A stretch of 64,000 nt of DNA from an uncultured Acidobacteriota bacterium (GTDB lineage: Bacteria > Acidobacteriota > Terriglobia > Terriglobales > Acidobacteriaceae): contig CAILAC010000012.1 of NCBI GenBank assembly GCA_903832055.1, positions 1 to 64,000 of the forward strand, given 5' to 3'. Position 1 is the first letter of the stretch, and each line of letters starts with the position of its first letter. Shown here in pieces: positions 48,684 through 57,290 of the stretch. The position numbers and the translations under genes were made by a program. The notes beneath the pieces were generated by a model. The model worked only from the letters and a program-made list of their open reading frames with translations, had not been told where the DNA came from and did not search any database.

Positions 48684-50570
48684 TCAGGGCAGGGGGTTGG
48701 CAGATGCGACCGGTGGGGTTTTCGCAGGAGGGACAGAACATGGCATCCCGGCGCAAAGCGAACCGGTGATCCCCTGCCCTTCCTTCACGAGATAGACGCG
48801 GTCAACGGCTGGAAGAACAACTGTCTCTTTGCGTCCCGAGGGCCAGTGGATCTCAGCAGTTCCGGCATCCGTTGCGTCACCTAGTCCAAAGTGAAGACGC
48901 TGATCGTTGGAGGATGCATAGCTGCCGCCGCTCATCACATCTTCCCGGTGACGCATTCCGTTCGCTTTCAGGTACACGCTGGCACCGATGGCGTCACGCG
49001 GGCTACCGTTGCCGCCTTCGAGCTTCAGGGTGACCCAGTGATGGTGGTCGGGGCTGACGTTGCGCAGCAGCCTGGGCGGACCATCCTCTGGATTGATGAT
49101 CACATCGATCCTTCCATCGTTGAACAGATCGCCGAAGGCCGCGCCCCGGCCAGAGATCACCGCCGCTTCACCTGAACCCCTGACCGGCGTTATCTCTTCA
49201 AACTTGCCATCTCTGGTGTTGTGAAAGAGTTGCAGGCGCTGCTTGTACGATGTGCCCCAATTCGAGGTGTCCGCCGCCGGATAGATATGGCCATTGATCA
49301 TCATGAGGTCAAGCCAGCCGTCGTTGTCATAGTCGAGGAAGCCAGTACCCCAACCCAGAAAGGGCATGGACTTTCGGCCAACGCCGGCGCGCACGCCTAC
49401 CTCAGTAAAGCTGCCACCGCCATCATTGCGGTAGAGCAGCTTGGCTTCTTCAGAGAAGTCAGTGATGGCGACATCAAGCAGGCCATTGTTTAGATAATCG
49501 CCAACGGCCACACCCATGGCTGCAACCTCGCGGCCGTTTTCATTGAGCGCAATCCCTGAGGTGAAGCTCGCGTCTTCAAAGGTGCCGTCGCCACGATTCA
49601 GGTAGAGATAGCTCTGAGTGGAATCGTCGGCGATCAGCAGGTCCAGTTTGCCATCATTGTTCAGATCGGCAAATACAGGCGTGATGCCGTAATACCGATT
49701 CGCTTCATCATCCACGCCCGCCTTGGTGCTGACATCGGTGAACGTGCCATCGCCATTGTTGTGGAAGAGGTGGTCAGGCTCGCCTTCCAGGTTCTTGGGG
49801 CCACACATCACAGATACGCCGTGAAACTCACAGAACGAAAATCCGGTTGCCTTGGTCTTCTCGTATGGCAGGTTGTTCCGGTCAAAATGGACGTACCCGG
49901 TGACGAAGAGGTCAGGTCGGCCATCGCCGTCGTAATCGCCCCAGGTTGCGCCGGCCGACCAGTTGCCCAGCGTGACGCCCGCCTTCTCTGCGACATCAGT
50001 AAAGGTGCCGTCATGGTTGTTGTGAAAAAGGCGATTTTTACCCCAGTTGGCCACGAAGATATCTGGCCAGCCGTCGTTATCGTAGTCTGCGATGGCCACG
50101 CCAAAGCCCCAACGGTCGTTGGTGACCCCGGCTTTGCTGGCCACGTCGGTGAAGGTGCCGTCGTGGTTGTTGTGGAAAAGAGCCGCGTGGGGCATGGACT
50201 CTTTGCCATCCAACGCGTCAAAAGTCGCGCCGTTGACCAGGTAGATATCCAGCCATCCGTCCTGGTCGTAGTCGATCAGGCCGACCCCGGATCCGTTGGT
50301 TTCGAGGATCAGCTTCTTTTCGGCGGTGCCCATGGTGTGGGTCCATTCAGACAGGCCGGCCGCTTTGGTCACATCGCTGAAGAGCATGGGGCCCGTTTCC
50401 AGGAAGCCTCCGGCGGTAACGGGCACGGCAGTCGGAGTTGGCTTGCCGGCTGGCTGGGAAGCCTGGATGCCTTCCGCCGCCTCGGGGGGATTGTGCCCGG
50501 CAAGCGCCATTGCGGAAGCCGTCCATGCGAGGCTGATGCCGCTCAAGACCAGCACTCTTACCAGGAACAA
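48684..50570 (-). CDS. CRTAC1/ASPIC-UnbV protein with FG-GAP repeats
   Basis: 628 residues from a TTG at 50568-50570 that gives a signal peptide (FLVRVLVLSGISLAWTASAM) and has GGAGGG at 50577-50582; the frame is open further upstream. Seven or so FG-GAP/VCBS calcium-binding repeats make a propeller (GVGLIDYDQDGWLDIYLVNG, GVAIADYDNDGWPDIFVANW, GATWGDYDGDGRPDLFVTGY, FLDYDNDGWLDLMMINGHIY), and the C-terminus is the ASPIC/UnbV domain (WVTLKLEGGNGSPRDAIGAS, HFGLGDATDAGTAEIHWPSG). These are secreted or surface proteins common in Acidobacteriota, often next to TonB receptors and TPR proteins; their biochemical role is unsettled. It is the upstream gene of this minus-strand cluster. Confidence 0.88.
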   Translation of the reverse strand: MFLVRVLVLSGISLAWTASAMALAGHNPPEAAEGIQASQPAGKPTPTAVPVTAGGFLETGPMLFSDVTKAAGLSEWTHTMGTAEKKLILETNGSGVGLIDYDQDGWLDIYLVNGATFDALDGKESMPHAALFHNNHDGTFTDVASKAGVTNDRWGFGVAIADYDNDGWPDIFVANWGKNRLFHNNHDGTFTDVAEKAGVTLGNWSAGATWGDYDGDGRPDLFVTGYVHFDRNNLPYEKTKATGFSFCEFHGVSVMCGPKNLEGEPDHLFHNNGDGTFTDVSTKAGVDDEANRYYGITPVFADLNNDGKLDLLIADDSTQSYLYLNRGDGTFEDASFTSGIALNENGREVAAMGVAVGDYLNNGLLDVAITDFSEEAKLLYRNDGGGSFTEVGVRAGVGRKSMPFLGWGTGFLDYDNDGWLDLMMINGHIYPAADTSNWGTSYKQRLQLFHNTRDGKFEEITPVRGSGEAAVISGRGAAFGDLFNDGRIDVIINPEDGPPRLLRNVSPDHHHWVTLKLEGGNGSPRDAIGASVYLKANGMRHREDVMSGGSYASSNDQRLHFGLGDATDAGTAEIHWPSGRKETVVLPAVDRVYLVKEGQGITGSLCAGMPCSVPPAKTPPVASANPLP

Positions 50571-50765
50571 CGCATACCCTCCAACGCCTCTGAGTGTAGA
50601 ACATCCGCGCCGAGGAGAGAAGTTGCCCTCCTCGGTCGAAATCAACACATGGGAAGGCTGACGCGGCGATCGATGGAAATGCGGACCAGTCAGCGACCTG
50701 TCACCATTTCCGCGGCAGAAGCCTTTCAAGAGACTGACAATGATTTCGACGCGGTTTGTGGATGG

Positions 50766-50800
50766 ATTTTCGGGGATTTGAGAAACCCCGGTCTCAAAAG
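50766..50800. repeat. Palindromic repeat family B, copy 1 (degenerate)
   Basis: TTGAGA (50778-50783), loop AACCCCGG, TCTCAA (50792-50797). The core ACCCCGGTCTCA resembles copies at 51073 and 53625. Confidence 0.5.
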
Positions 50801-50837
50801 CTGAAAATGAATCATCCGATGGCGTGTTTGCGGATTG

Positions 50838-50960
50838 AAAAAAGGGGGGGGTACCCCCGTTTTCAGCCTAATTGTCTTGTTATGTGTGAGTTAGATGTGT
50901 TTTTTGTGCTGTTTTGATGTGTTTTTACGCACTTTTTGGGTGATTTTTTGGGGGGTGCTC
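50838..50960 (-). repeat. Possible intergenic repeat, family C, copy 2
   Basis: A run of A6-G8-TACCCCC at 50838-50857 and TTTTGTGCTG (50902-50911) plus GTGTTTTT units match, in the opposite orientation, the parts at 4309-4425. Similarity is loose. Confidence 0.4.
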
Positions 50961-51034
50961 TTGTAGTTGGGGCGCTTGCGTTGCTGAGCCTGTTTCGAGT
51001 GTACGCGGATGGGTTTTAATTCTCGGCAAGGTCA

Positions 51035-51571
51035 TCAGTAGTTTGGGGAGGGATTTTCAGTGGTTTGGGAAACCCAGGTCTCAGAAACGAGACCTGGGGC
51101 AAACGTGCCTGCCGCTGACGGCCTCAAGCGTCTGTTTTCCTTGACGTGATCGTGGATGATGCGCACGTCTGCGACGAAGTGTCTCTCAACGGATTTGCCG
51201 TTCACCTGCTTACCGCCGGCTTGCGCGAAGACGGCAATCTGCTCCCCTTCGTCGGCTTCGGCCTGCTTTACCGCCTTGAGAATGAGGTTGTCGATCGTCG
51301 TGCCGCCCTGCTCCATCTCTTCTTCGAGGGCGTTGTAGTCGATTTCCGCGCTTTCTCTCAGGTCCGCTTCGATTTGATGTTCCACTGTGGCTTCGTCAAC
51401 CAATTCGTCCTCTGCTGCCACGTCACTCAGTTCACCGTTGAGCTCTGCGACGAGTGCGTTGTCGTCCTGGGGCACGGCCTTGTCTTGCCCATGCAGCTGC
51501 TGGGGGTGGAGAGCCAGTCCAAGGACAACCAGAGAGACTGCTAACAGGTAGATGCTCGCTTGTCTTGTCAT
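51035..51571 (-). CDS. Small acidic secreted protein
   Basis: 178 residues from the ATG at 51569-51571 (AAGGAG upstream). Signal peptide to about residue 28 (ALHPQQLHGQ). The mature part is strongly acidic (LNGELSDVAAEDELVDEATV, EADLRESAEIDYNALEEEME), followed by a basic part (VERHFVADVRIIHDHVKENR). The C-terminal 20 or so residues, PGLVSETWVSQTTENP, are encoded by a family B palindrome at 51073-51098, so they probably derive from repeat insertion. Family unknown. It lies 73 bp after the membrane TPR gene, probably its operon partner. Confidence 0.7.
   Translation of the reverse strand: MTRQASIYLLAVSLVVLGLALHPQQLHGQDKAVPQDDNALVAELNGELSDVAAEDELVDEATVEHQIEADLRESAEIDYNALEEEMEQGGTTIDNLILKAVKQAEADEGEQIAVFAQAGGKQVNGKSVERHFVADVRIIHDHVKENRRLRPSAAGTFAPGLVSETWVSQTTENPSPNY
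51073..51098. repeat. Palindromic repeat family B, copy 2
   Basis: CCCAGGTCTC (51073-51082), loop AGAAAC, GAGACCTGGG (51089-51098), a perfect 10-bp stem. It is inside the 3' end of the gene at 51035-51571. Confidence 0.8.
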
Positions 51572-51644
51572 CGTTTCTCCTTGCGTGTGTTGTGAGCGCG
51601 TGCTTTGACGTGATCTGCCGCTGGTTTGAGCCTCGACAGAGGAC

Positions 51645-53411
51645 CTATGGTTCCTGGGTCTGATCGGGAATGGTGAGTTGATCGAATTGCTTTCTGGCTT
51701 CGAGAAGTTTTTCCTGTTGGTCACGGGCCTCGGCGAGAGCTTTGCGGGCCGCAGAGTCCTTGGGATCATGTTTGAGCTTCGCCTGATTGGAAGCCAGGGC
51801 GGCGTGGTTTAGCTCATCCCAGCCTTTGAGAGCGGCACCCCAGTTACTGTAGGTCTTGTAGGCCGGGTCAAGTTGCATCGATTTTTGATATCTTTCGATG
51901 GCCTCAGGATACCTCTGCTGGACGAGGAAGAGATCTCCCCAACTTCTGAAGGCCGTCGAGTATTGCGGGTCGAGTTCGGCAGCCTTCTGGTATTCGGCAT
52001 CGGCCTGCTCGTACTCCTGCCCATGGCGATAGATGTCACCCAGAACTTTGTGAACGGGTGCGCCCCCTGGATCGAGGGTGATGGAGGTCTGCAATTTGTC
52101 GATGGCCGCCTGGTATTGCTTTGCCGCACGATAGGGGGCACCTTCTTGATTGGGGTTCTGCTCATCGATGACTTCTGCCCAGTTCAGATAGGCTGTTGCA
52201 TCTTTGGGATTGAGCTTGATGGCCATCTGGAACTTATCGATGGCTGCCTTATCCTGCGCGGGGTCACGGTTCTGGTTCTGGTCATCGATGGCGACGCCCC
52301 AGTCGTCGTAGACCATGGCGTCTGTGGGGTCGAGCTGGATGGCCATTTGATATTTTTCAATGGCCCCGGTGTAGTCCTTCCGGTCTTCAAGCATGTTGCC
52401 CCAACTGTTGTAGGCGTCGGCGGCGTGGGGTGGGGAGGGATGGTTGTACCAACGGCGTCTCGCTCGATCAATTTCGATGGCTTTTTGAAAGCTGGCCTCT
52501 GCCTTTGCATAGCTTTTCTGGTCGGCGAGGATATCTCCCTGGAGGATGTAGGCAGCTGTCTTCAGGCCGTCTTCAAGCGATGGTTGCTGAAGCAGCTGAT
52601 CGAGGATGTGAAGCGCGGTCTCCTCCTTGCCCTGCTGCCGTTTGTAGACGGCAAGGATGTAGGGATTGACCTGCAACAGGACGACCTCGGCCGTGCATTG
52701 GGCGAGGCCATCCATGTCATCGCGAGGCACAACAAACCTGACCGACGAGGTGCCGCCGCCCCTCGGTGATGTGGCGTAGACCGTTGCCACTGCGACAGGA
52801 ACCTGGGCGAGAGAGGGTGCACTGTCACAGGCGTACTTTTCGCGGCTGGGGATCAGGGCCGGCTGGGCCAGCGGGGTTTGGGACTGGGGAAAGACGATGT
52901 CGCCGGTGATGCGCTGCGGATAGAAGCGAAAGACGCTGCGAAGGATGGCGACCAGATCATTGATGCCCAGTTTTGTACCGGGAACCTCGATGGAAGGTGT
53001 TGCGACGGCCTCCTGAGGCAGGCGGACGTTGTCTTTCTTCATTTGAGACTGGGTGGTGGCTTCGATGTGCCGTATTGCAGCGCCGACCTGATTGACCATG
53101 ACGGCGGAGGTAAAGCCGTTTTTGCTGAGGTCTGGCGGCAGGTTGATGGAGTCAATGACGAGGACATGGTGGGTGGTTTCGTCGTAGAGATAAAGGAGTG
53201 TCGGGACGAGGACGAGGGCAAAGGCGACCTGGGTGAGGGTGAGATCTTTTGCAAGATTCTTGAGTGAGGCGAGCAGGCGATGGGCCCTCTCTGGCTGCCA
53301 GAGCCACTTGCGGGCTGTCATTTGCCATTCATGCAGGATCATTGCTTGCCCGTTTGCCCGATGGGGAGAATGCTGGACATCCCCCTGGATCGGAGGGTGG
53401 ACAGTCCGCAT
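51645..53411 (-). CDS. Membrane-anchored TPR protein
   Basis: 588 residues from the ATG at 53409-53411 (GAGG upstream); ATG at 53340-53342 is an alternative. One membrane helix is around residues 57-76 (LTQVAFALVLVPTLLYLYDE), giving a large periplasmic or cytosolic domain. Residues about 80-280 are unidentified; at least six TPR units follow: ALHILDQLLQQPSLEDGLKT, KAEASFQKAIEIDRARRRWY, YTGAIEKYQMAIQLDPTDAM, KAAIDKFQMAIKLNPKDATA, QYQAAIDKLQTSITLDPGGA, YPEAIERYQKSMQLDPAYKT. Typical of adaptor proteins. Family unknown. Forms a likely operon with the small acidic protein downstream; both are bracketed by family B repeats. Confidence 0.8.
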   Translation of the reverse strand: MRTVHPPIQGDVQHSPHRANGQAMILHEWQMTARKWLWQPERAHRLLASLKNLAKDLTLTQVAFALVLVPTLLYLYDETTHHVLVIDSINLPPDLSKNGFTSAVMVNQVGAAIRHIEATTQSQMKKDNVRLPQEAVATPSIEVPGTKLGINDLVAILRSVFRFYPQRITGDIVFPQSQTPLAQPALIPSREKYACDSAPSLAQVPVAVATVYATSPRGGGTSSVRFVVPRDDMDGLAQCTAEVVLLQVNPYILAVYKRQQGKEETALHILDQLLQQPSLEDGLKTAAYILQGDILADQKSYAKAEASFQKAIEIDRARRRWYNHPSPPHAADAYNSWGNMLEDRKDYTGAIEKYQMAIQLDPTDAMVYDDWGVAIDDQNQNRDPAQDKAAIDKFQMAIKLNPKDATAYLNWAEVIDEQNPNQEGAPYRAAKQYQAAIDKLQTSITLDPGGAPVHKVLGDIYRHGQEYEQADAEYQKAAELDPQYSTAFRSWGDLFLVQQRYPEAIERYQKSMQLDPAYKTYSNWGAALKGWDELNHAALASNQAKLKHDPKDSAARKALAEARDQQEKLLEARKQFDQLTIPDQTQEP

Positions 53412-53705
53412 CGAGGCCTCGAGAAGCGGTCGGAATCTTCACTCGAATCAACGTCGGGAAAGTCCATCACCCGGGGAGCGGATGTTTCCGGAATTCAAGG
53501 AGAGTACATGGAATGAGTGACATGCGCAAGGCGGGGGCAGGGGCGGGGAATGATTGGGCCTTGGAGCCCCTCATCTCAAAATCGAGTTGGTGGGGAGTAC
53601 CGGGTGTTTTCTTGTTTTGGGATACCCCGGTCTGAAAGTCCAGACCGGGGGCACCCACTTTTGTCGGATTCCGGAGACCCCAGTTTGATTCTGAAAAACC
53701 GGATT
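53412..53705. other. Intergenic region before yidC, holding a repeat
   Basis: 294 bp. It holds family B copy 3 and a degenerate neighbour (GGAGACCCCAGTTTGATTC around 53670-53690). No gene recognised. Confidence 0.5.
53625..53650. repeat. Palindromic repeat family B, copy 3
   Basis: CCCCGGTCTG (53625-53634), loop AAAGTC, CAGACCGGGG (53641-53650), perfect 10-bp stem, with flanks TTTTGGGATA and GGCACCCA that match the other copies. Confidence 0.85.
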
Positions 53706-55496
53706 TTATCTTCGGCCCTGGATGGTTTTGTTGGCGGATTTGGCGGCTCGTTTGGCGGCGAGGGCTTTGAGTTCGAGGCCCATTTTTGATTGGTTGATGC
53801 CGAGTTGGAGGCCGAGGTTGAGCAGGTTGCCGGTAGCCCAGTAGAGGGCGAGGCCAGAGGCGAAGTTCCACATCGAAAATCCAAAAATCGCAGGCATCAT
53901 GAAGGCCATCATGCGGCGCTGGGCGGGGTCCATACCGGGCGACGGGGTGATGAACTGGACCAGGAACATGCTGGCGATGATGATGACGGGAAGGATGTGC
54001 CAGGGGTCGGCGATGGCAAGATTTGGGAGCCATCCCCAGGTGGCCTGGCGGAGCTCAATGACGTTGGCGAGGACGCGGTAGTAGGCGAAGAAGAGCGGCA
54101 TCTGGACGAGCAGGGGCAGGCAGCCGCCGTACATGTTGATGCCCTCGTCCTTGTAGAGCTTCATGGTCTCGGCGTTCATGTCGTTGCGCCGGGGGTCGGT
54201 GGCCTTGACGTTGGCGTACTTGCGCTTGATGGCCTCGAGCTTGGGCTGGACGCGCTGCATTTTGAGCGACGACTTCATCATCATGAGGCGGGTGGGCAAC
54301 ATGAGGAAGTTGAAGAAGAGGGTGACGAGGACGATGGCCCAGCCCCAGTTGCCGACGTAGTGGTAGACGAAGCGGAGCAGGAGGAAGAGCGGCTCGGCGA
54401 TGACCTTGAGCCAGCCGAACTGGATGAGCGGCTTGAGGTCTTCGCCCGTGGTCTTGCCGTCGGGGCCTGTGGCGTGGATGGAGGCGAGGACATCGAACTG
54501 GAGGGGTCCGGCGAAGAGGCGGGTATGGGTGTCGCCGCTGGTGTCACCGACGGCGAGGCCGAGAACGGCGGACTTGAATTTTTCGCCGGTGGGGTTGGCT
54601 GCGTCTTTTGGCACGTCGATGGTGTTGTGCAGCGTGACCAGGGTGGCGCGGGAGGGGACGGCGGGCAGGAAGGCGGCGGCAAAGTAGAGATCGATGGCGC
54701 CGGCGTACTGATAGGGCTGCTCGAGGGTGGCGCCGCCGTTGACCTTGTTGGGGCCGACGGAGTCATGTTTTCCGTCGATGGACCAGGCGAATTTGCCGGC
54801 GGCGTACTGGGCTACTTCCTCCTGGTCACCGAGGCCGCTGGGCCACTGAACGAGGGTGCGGACGGGCGAGCCGGCGCGTGTGACGTTGACCTCGGTATCG
54901 ACAACGTAGCTCTCGTTGAAGGTGAAGGTCTTGGTGACGGTGAGGGGGCCCTTGGCGTATTTGAAGATGATGCCGGCGGGCGCGGTAACGATGCCGGTGG
55001 CGGAGGACTGGTAGAGGGCCTGGTTCAACTCAGTGGTGAGGGCCGGCTCATAGGTGTAGAGAGAGAGAGGGTAGCCGAAGTCAGCGGCGGCGCGCTGGTT
55101 GATGAGATCGAGCGGGCGGCCGTGGGAATCCTTGTATTTCTTGAGGATCCAGCTCTTGACCTGGGCACCGCGATTGGTGAAGGTGACGCGGTAGAGCTCG
55201 TTTTCAACGATGGTCTGGGTTTCAGCAGCGGCGACGATGGCCGGGGCGGCACCGGGCGCGGCAGGCGAAGACTGACCAGCTGCGCCGGGAGCGGCAGGAT
55301 TCATGGCAGCGGGAACCTGCGCCGACTGCGATGACTGCTGCTGCGAGGGCGGCGTCGACGGTGTGGGCGGCTTCAGGTACTGGAAGGCGATAAGCGCGAT
55401 GAGGGCGAGCACGGTAAAGGCCAGCATGGAGCGCATGTCGCCGCCGCCACCGCCGGAGCCTTGCTGGGGAGCATTCGGATTACGTAGTTCAGCCAA
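53706..55496 (-). CDS. yidC: Membrane protein insertase YidC
   Basis: 596 residues from the TTG at 55494-55496, giving MAELRNPNAPQQ, the usual start in Acidobacteriota; a longer frame reaches 55574. An N-terminal helix (MLAFTVLALIALIAFQYLK) is followed by a Pro/Ser-rich linker, the periplasmic beta-super-sandwich (about 110-330) and a conserved five-helix core: PLFLLLRFVYHYVGNWGWAI, LFFNFLMLPTRLMMMKSSLK, MNAETMKLYKDEGINMYGGC, LVQMPLFFAYYRVLANVIEL, FSMWNFASGLALYWATGNLL. The positive C-terminus (KRAAKSANKTIQGRR) binds ribosomes. YidC inserts inner-membrane proteins with or without SecYEG. It follows yidD and rnpA in the conserved order. Confidence 0.96.
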   Translation of the reverse strand: MAELRNPNAPQQGSGGGGGDMRSMLAFTVLALIALIAFQYLKPPTPSTPPSQQQSSQSAQVPAAMNPAAPGAAGQSSPAAPGAAPAIVAAAETQTIVENELYRVTFTNRGAQVKSWILKKYKDSHGRPLDLINQRAAADFGYPLSLYTYEPALTTELNQALYQSSATGIVTAPAGIIFKYAKGPLTVTKTFTFNESYVVDTEVNVTRAGSPVRTLVQWPSGLGDQEEVAQYAAGKFAWSIDGKHDSVGPNKVNGGATLEQPYQYAGAIDLYFAAAFLPAVPSRATLVTLHNTIDVPKDAANPTGEKFKSAVLGLAVGDTSGDTHTRLFAGPLQFDVLASIHATGPDGKTTGEDLKPLIQFGWLKVIAEPLFLLLRFVYHYVGNWGWAIVLVTLFFNFLMLPTRLMMMKSSLKMQRVQPKLEAIKRKYANVKATDPRRNDMNAETMKLYKDEGINMYGGCLPLLVQMPLFFAYYRVLANVIELRQATWGWLPNLAIADPWHILPVIIIASMFLVQFITPSPGMDPAQRRMMAFMMPAIFGFSMWNFASGLALYWATGNLLNLGLQLGINQSKMGLELKALAAKRAAKSANKTIQGRR

Positions 55497-55586
55497 AGAA
55501 TTAGGTCCTGTCGTCTGGTACAGAGTGCGTCTTGCCGTTTCCTGGTGGAGCGCATGGGAAGAGGTCCCGGACAAGTCGCTGCTCTT

Positions 55587-55886
55587 CTATGGTAATGGGT
55601 CGGGGGCGGTTGCCCGTTGCCTGTTTGCGTCGATTGGATGGTTTGCGGCGGGGGCGGGTACTGGGGTCGGTACCGGATCGTAACCACTGCCGCCGAAAGG
55701 GTGGCAGCGGAGCAGGCGGCGCAGGGCCAGAAAGCTGCCGTGGAGAGCGCCGTGAGAGGTGATGGCTTCTGTGGCGTATTGCGAGCAGGTGGGCTGGAAG
55801 CGACAGCCGGAGGGAAAGAGCGAATGGAGGGCGGGCGAGATCCAGTAGCGGTAGAAGGCGAGGATAGCGAGAAGGATCTGCTTCAT
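55587..55886 (-). CDS. yidD: Membrane protein insertion efficiency factor YidD
   Basis: 99 residues, with the family's CR-x-QPTCSQYA motif: [20 protein letters not shown], then [20 protein letters not shown]. One N-terminal helix ([20 protein letters not shown]). It helps insert proteins near YidC. Its start ATG overlaps the rnpA stop by 4 bp (ATGA at 55883-55886). The 3' part is Pro-rich beyond the usual end. Confidence 0.95.
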   Translation of the reverse strand: MKQILLAILAFYRYWISPALHSLFPSGCRFQPTCSQYATEAITSHGALHGSFLALRRLLRCHPFGGSGYDPVPTPVPAPAANHPIDANRQRATAPDPLP

Positions 55887-56485
55887 ACTCTGCTTTGCTG
55901 GGCTGGCCGGGGCGGCGCTTCTTCTGCGGGGCGGCGGCTGGCTGCCTGACGCATTTGCGCGGCGGCCTGACGAAAGATACGCAGAAGCTCGGCGTCAAGT
56001 TTCAGGAAATCCATCTCCATGACAAAACGGCGGGGATGGAGGATGAGATCGATGCCCTGGGGCAGCTCGTGGATGTGCAGGCGGACGAGTTCGCGGAGGC
56101 GGCGCTTGATGCGGTTGCGCTCGTGGGCCTTGCCGATGACTTTGCCGACGGTGAGGCCGACCCGGGGAGTGGCCTGGGGGGCGTCTGGTCGGGCGGCGAG
56201 GAACCATGTCATCGAGGAGGAGAATTGCTTGCGAGAGGCCTTGTAGGCGCGCTGGTAGTCAGCGTGCTTGCGCAGGCTAATCTGCCTGGCGGGGCTCAGC
56301 TTTACCGCAGAGCTTGCGGCCGTCGAGCTGCGTTTCTGAGCAGTAAAAATACCCGACCCCTGCAGTGCAGGGGTTTGGGCATTGGAGATCAGATTTTGTG
56401 TGGGCTCTGAGCCGGAGAGTGTTTCGGATGAAGTCACGACGGTCACAAACCTTGTTGTGATGGAGATGTTGCGGGGCCGTGACAA
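55883..56485 (-). CDS. rnpA: Ribonuclease P protein component
   Basis: About 200 residues in this frame. RnpA is the basic protein subunit of RNase P, which trims tRNA 5' ends with the RNA. The conserved core begins at about residue 70 ([20 protein letters not shown]) with [44 protein letters not shown] later. The first 65 residues are Ser/Thr-rich and unlike the family, so the start is doubtful; TTG at 56483-56485 is the first possible start, GTGs at 56444-56446 and 56435-56437 are others. It sits 42 bp after rpmH and overlaps yidD. Confidence 0.93.
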   Translation of the reverse strand: MSRPRNISITTRFVTVVTSSETLSGSEPTQNLISNAQTPALQGSGIFTAQKRSSTAASSAVKLSPARQISLRKHADYQRAYKASRKQFSSSMTWFLAARPDAPQATPRVGLTVGKVIGKAHERNRIKRRLRELVRLHIHELPQGIDLILHPRRFVMEMDFLKLDAELLRIFRQAAAQMRQAASRRPAEEAPPRPAQQSRV

Positions 56486-56527
56486 TGAGCCGGTACGAAT
56501 TCTACGAGAGAACTGGTTCCGGAAAGA

Positions 56528-56683
56528 CTAGTCGCGGAACCCGGCGCTGACGGCAACGCGCTTGCGGCCCTGTGCGCGACGGCGGCTCAGTACGGCGGCG
56601 CCGCTCTTGGTCTTCATGCGGGCCCGAAAGCCGTGGGTCTTTACGCGCTTGCGGCGGTTGGGCTGAAATGTGCGCTTGGGCAT
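56528..56683 (-). CDS. rpmH: 50S ribosomal protein L34
   Basis: 51 residues, [50 protein letters not shown]: a basic protein matching L34 across its length, with a short C-terminal extension. L34 lies in the large subunit near the tRNA exit. It precedes rnpA, the usual order in bacteria. The gene is too short for most automatic gene-size limits but is certain. Confidence 0.97.
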   Translation of the reverse strand: MPKRTFQPNRRKRVKTHGFRARMKTKSGAAVLSRRRAQGRKRVAVSAGFRD

Positions 56684-57290
56684 CGGAATGCGCTCCTGAA
56701 TCTTCTCTGTTGATTTCTTCGCCTTGACGGCAAGTCCTGAGTATAACGCAGAAGCGTTTCTAAATCCAGTGCCGAGACCCGTGAAGCCCGAACATGCCTG
56801 GCGGAGGGTCGAAGGGGACGTTGACCGAGGGCGCGGGAAGGCAGTTTGAGGAATCGGGGGTGGGTTGGCGGAAGAGCTCCCCTGGGGGTAACATGGGCAC
56901 TGCAGGGACGATGAAAGTGGGTTGGCGTCTCGGATGATGGGTGAGTTGGCGGCTGTTTTTGCCTTCCGGCGAGACTCTCTGTAGAAGGTTTCACCAAGGC
57001 TGGTGCAATTAGCCGAGTTGTGTGAATGACACGTTTCATGAGCCCGATTTTGTGCTAGTATCGGACCCGTTCACCAAAGATTCGGAAGGCTTATCTGTAC
57101 CGAGTTTTGTCTACGAAGTCGATGCAAATTGCAGGCAACCGCCTGCATGTCTCACGGTAGATTTGATTACCAATTCCGGCGCGAGGTGTTACCTTTCGCG
57201 TCGAGGGCGAAGCATTGTTTTTTACTCTGTAGCAAAACTGGACACAGACCGATCGCTGGGCAGAAGAAAGTGTACTTAAGGAATCTATCG
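56684..57290. other. rpmH-dnaA intergenic region, no perfect DnaA box
   Basis: 607 bp between divergent rpmH and dnaA. No TTATCCACA or TTWTNCACA match was found; the closest is TGTGAATGA at 57021-57029 with one mismatch. A weak -10-like TAGTAT (57056-57061) with TGTGC ahead could be a dnaA promoter, giving a leader of about 220 bases. AAGGA lies before the dnaA ATG. Confidence 0.6.

Larger units (their letters stand above)
50571..51034. other. Intergenic region carrying repeat-family sequences
   Basis: 464 bp with no gene. It holds a family B copy (about 50766-50800) and a family C-like segment (about 50838-50960). Confidence 0.6.

Noticed and set aside
53790-55334. A 514-residue frame on the plus strand opposite yidC
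   Set aside because: yidC is certain on the minus strand, and the plus frame is a Gly/Glu/Val-rich product of GC-biased third positions.
57129-57290. dnaA start at 57129
   Set aside because: The 54 extra residues do not resemble domain I, and AAGGA precedes the ATG at 57291.
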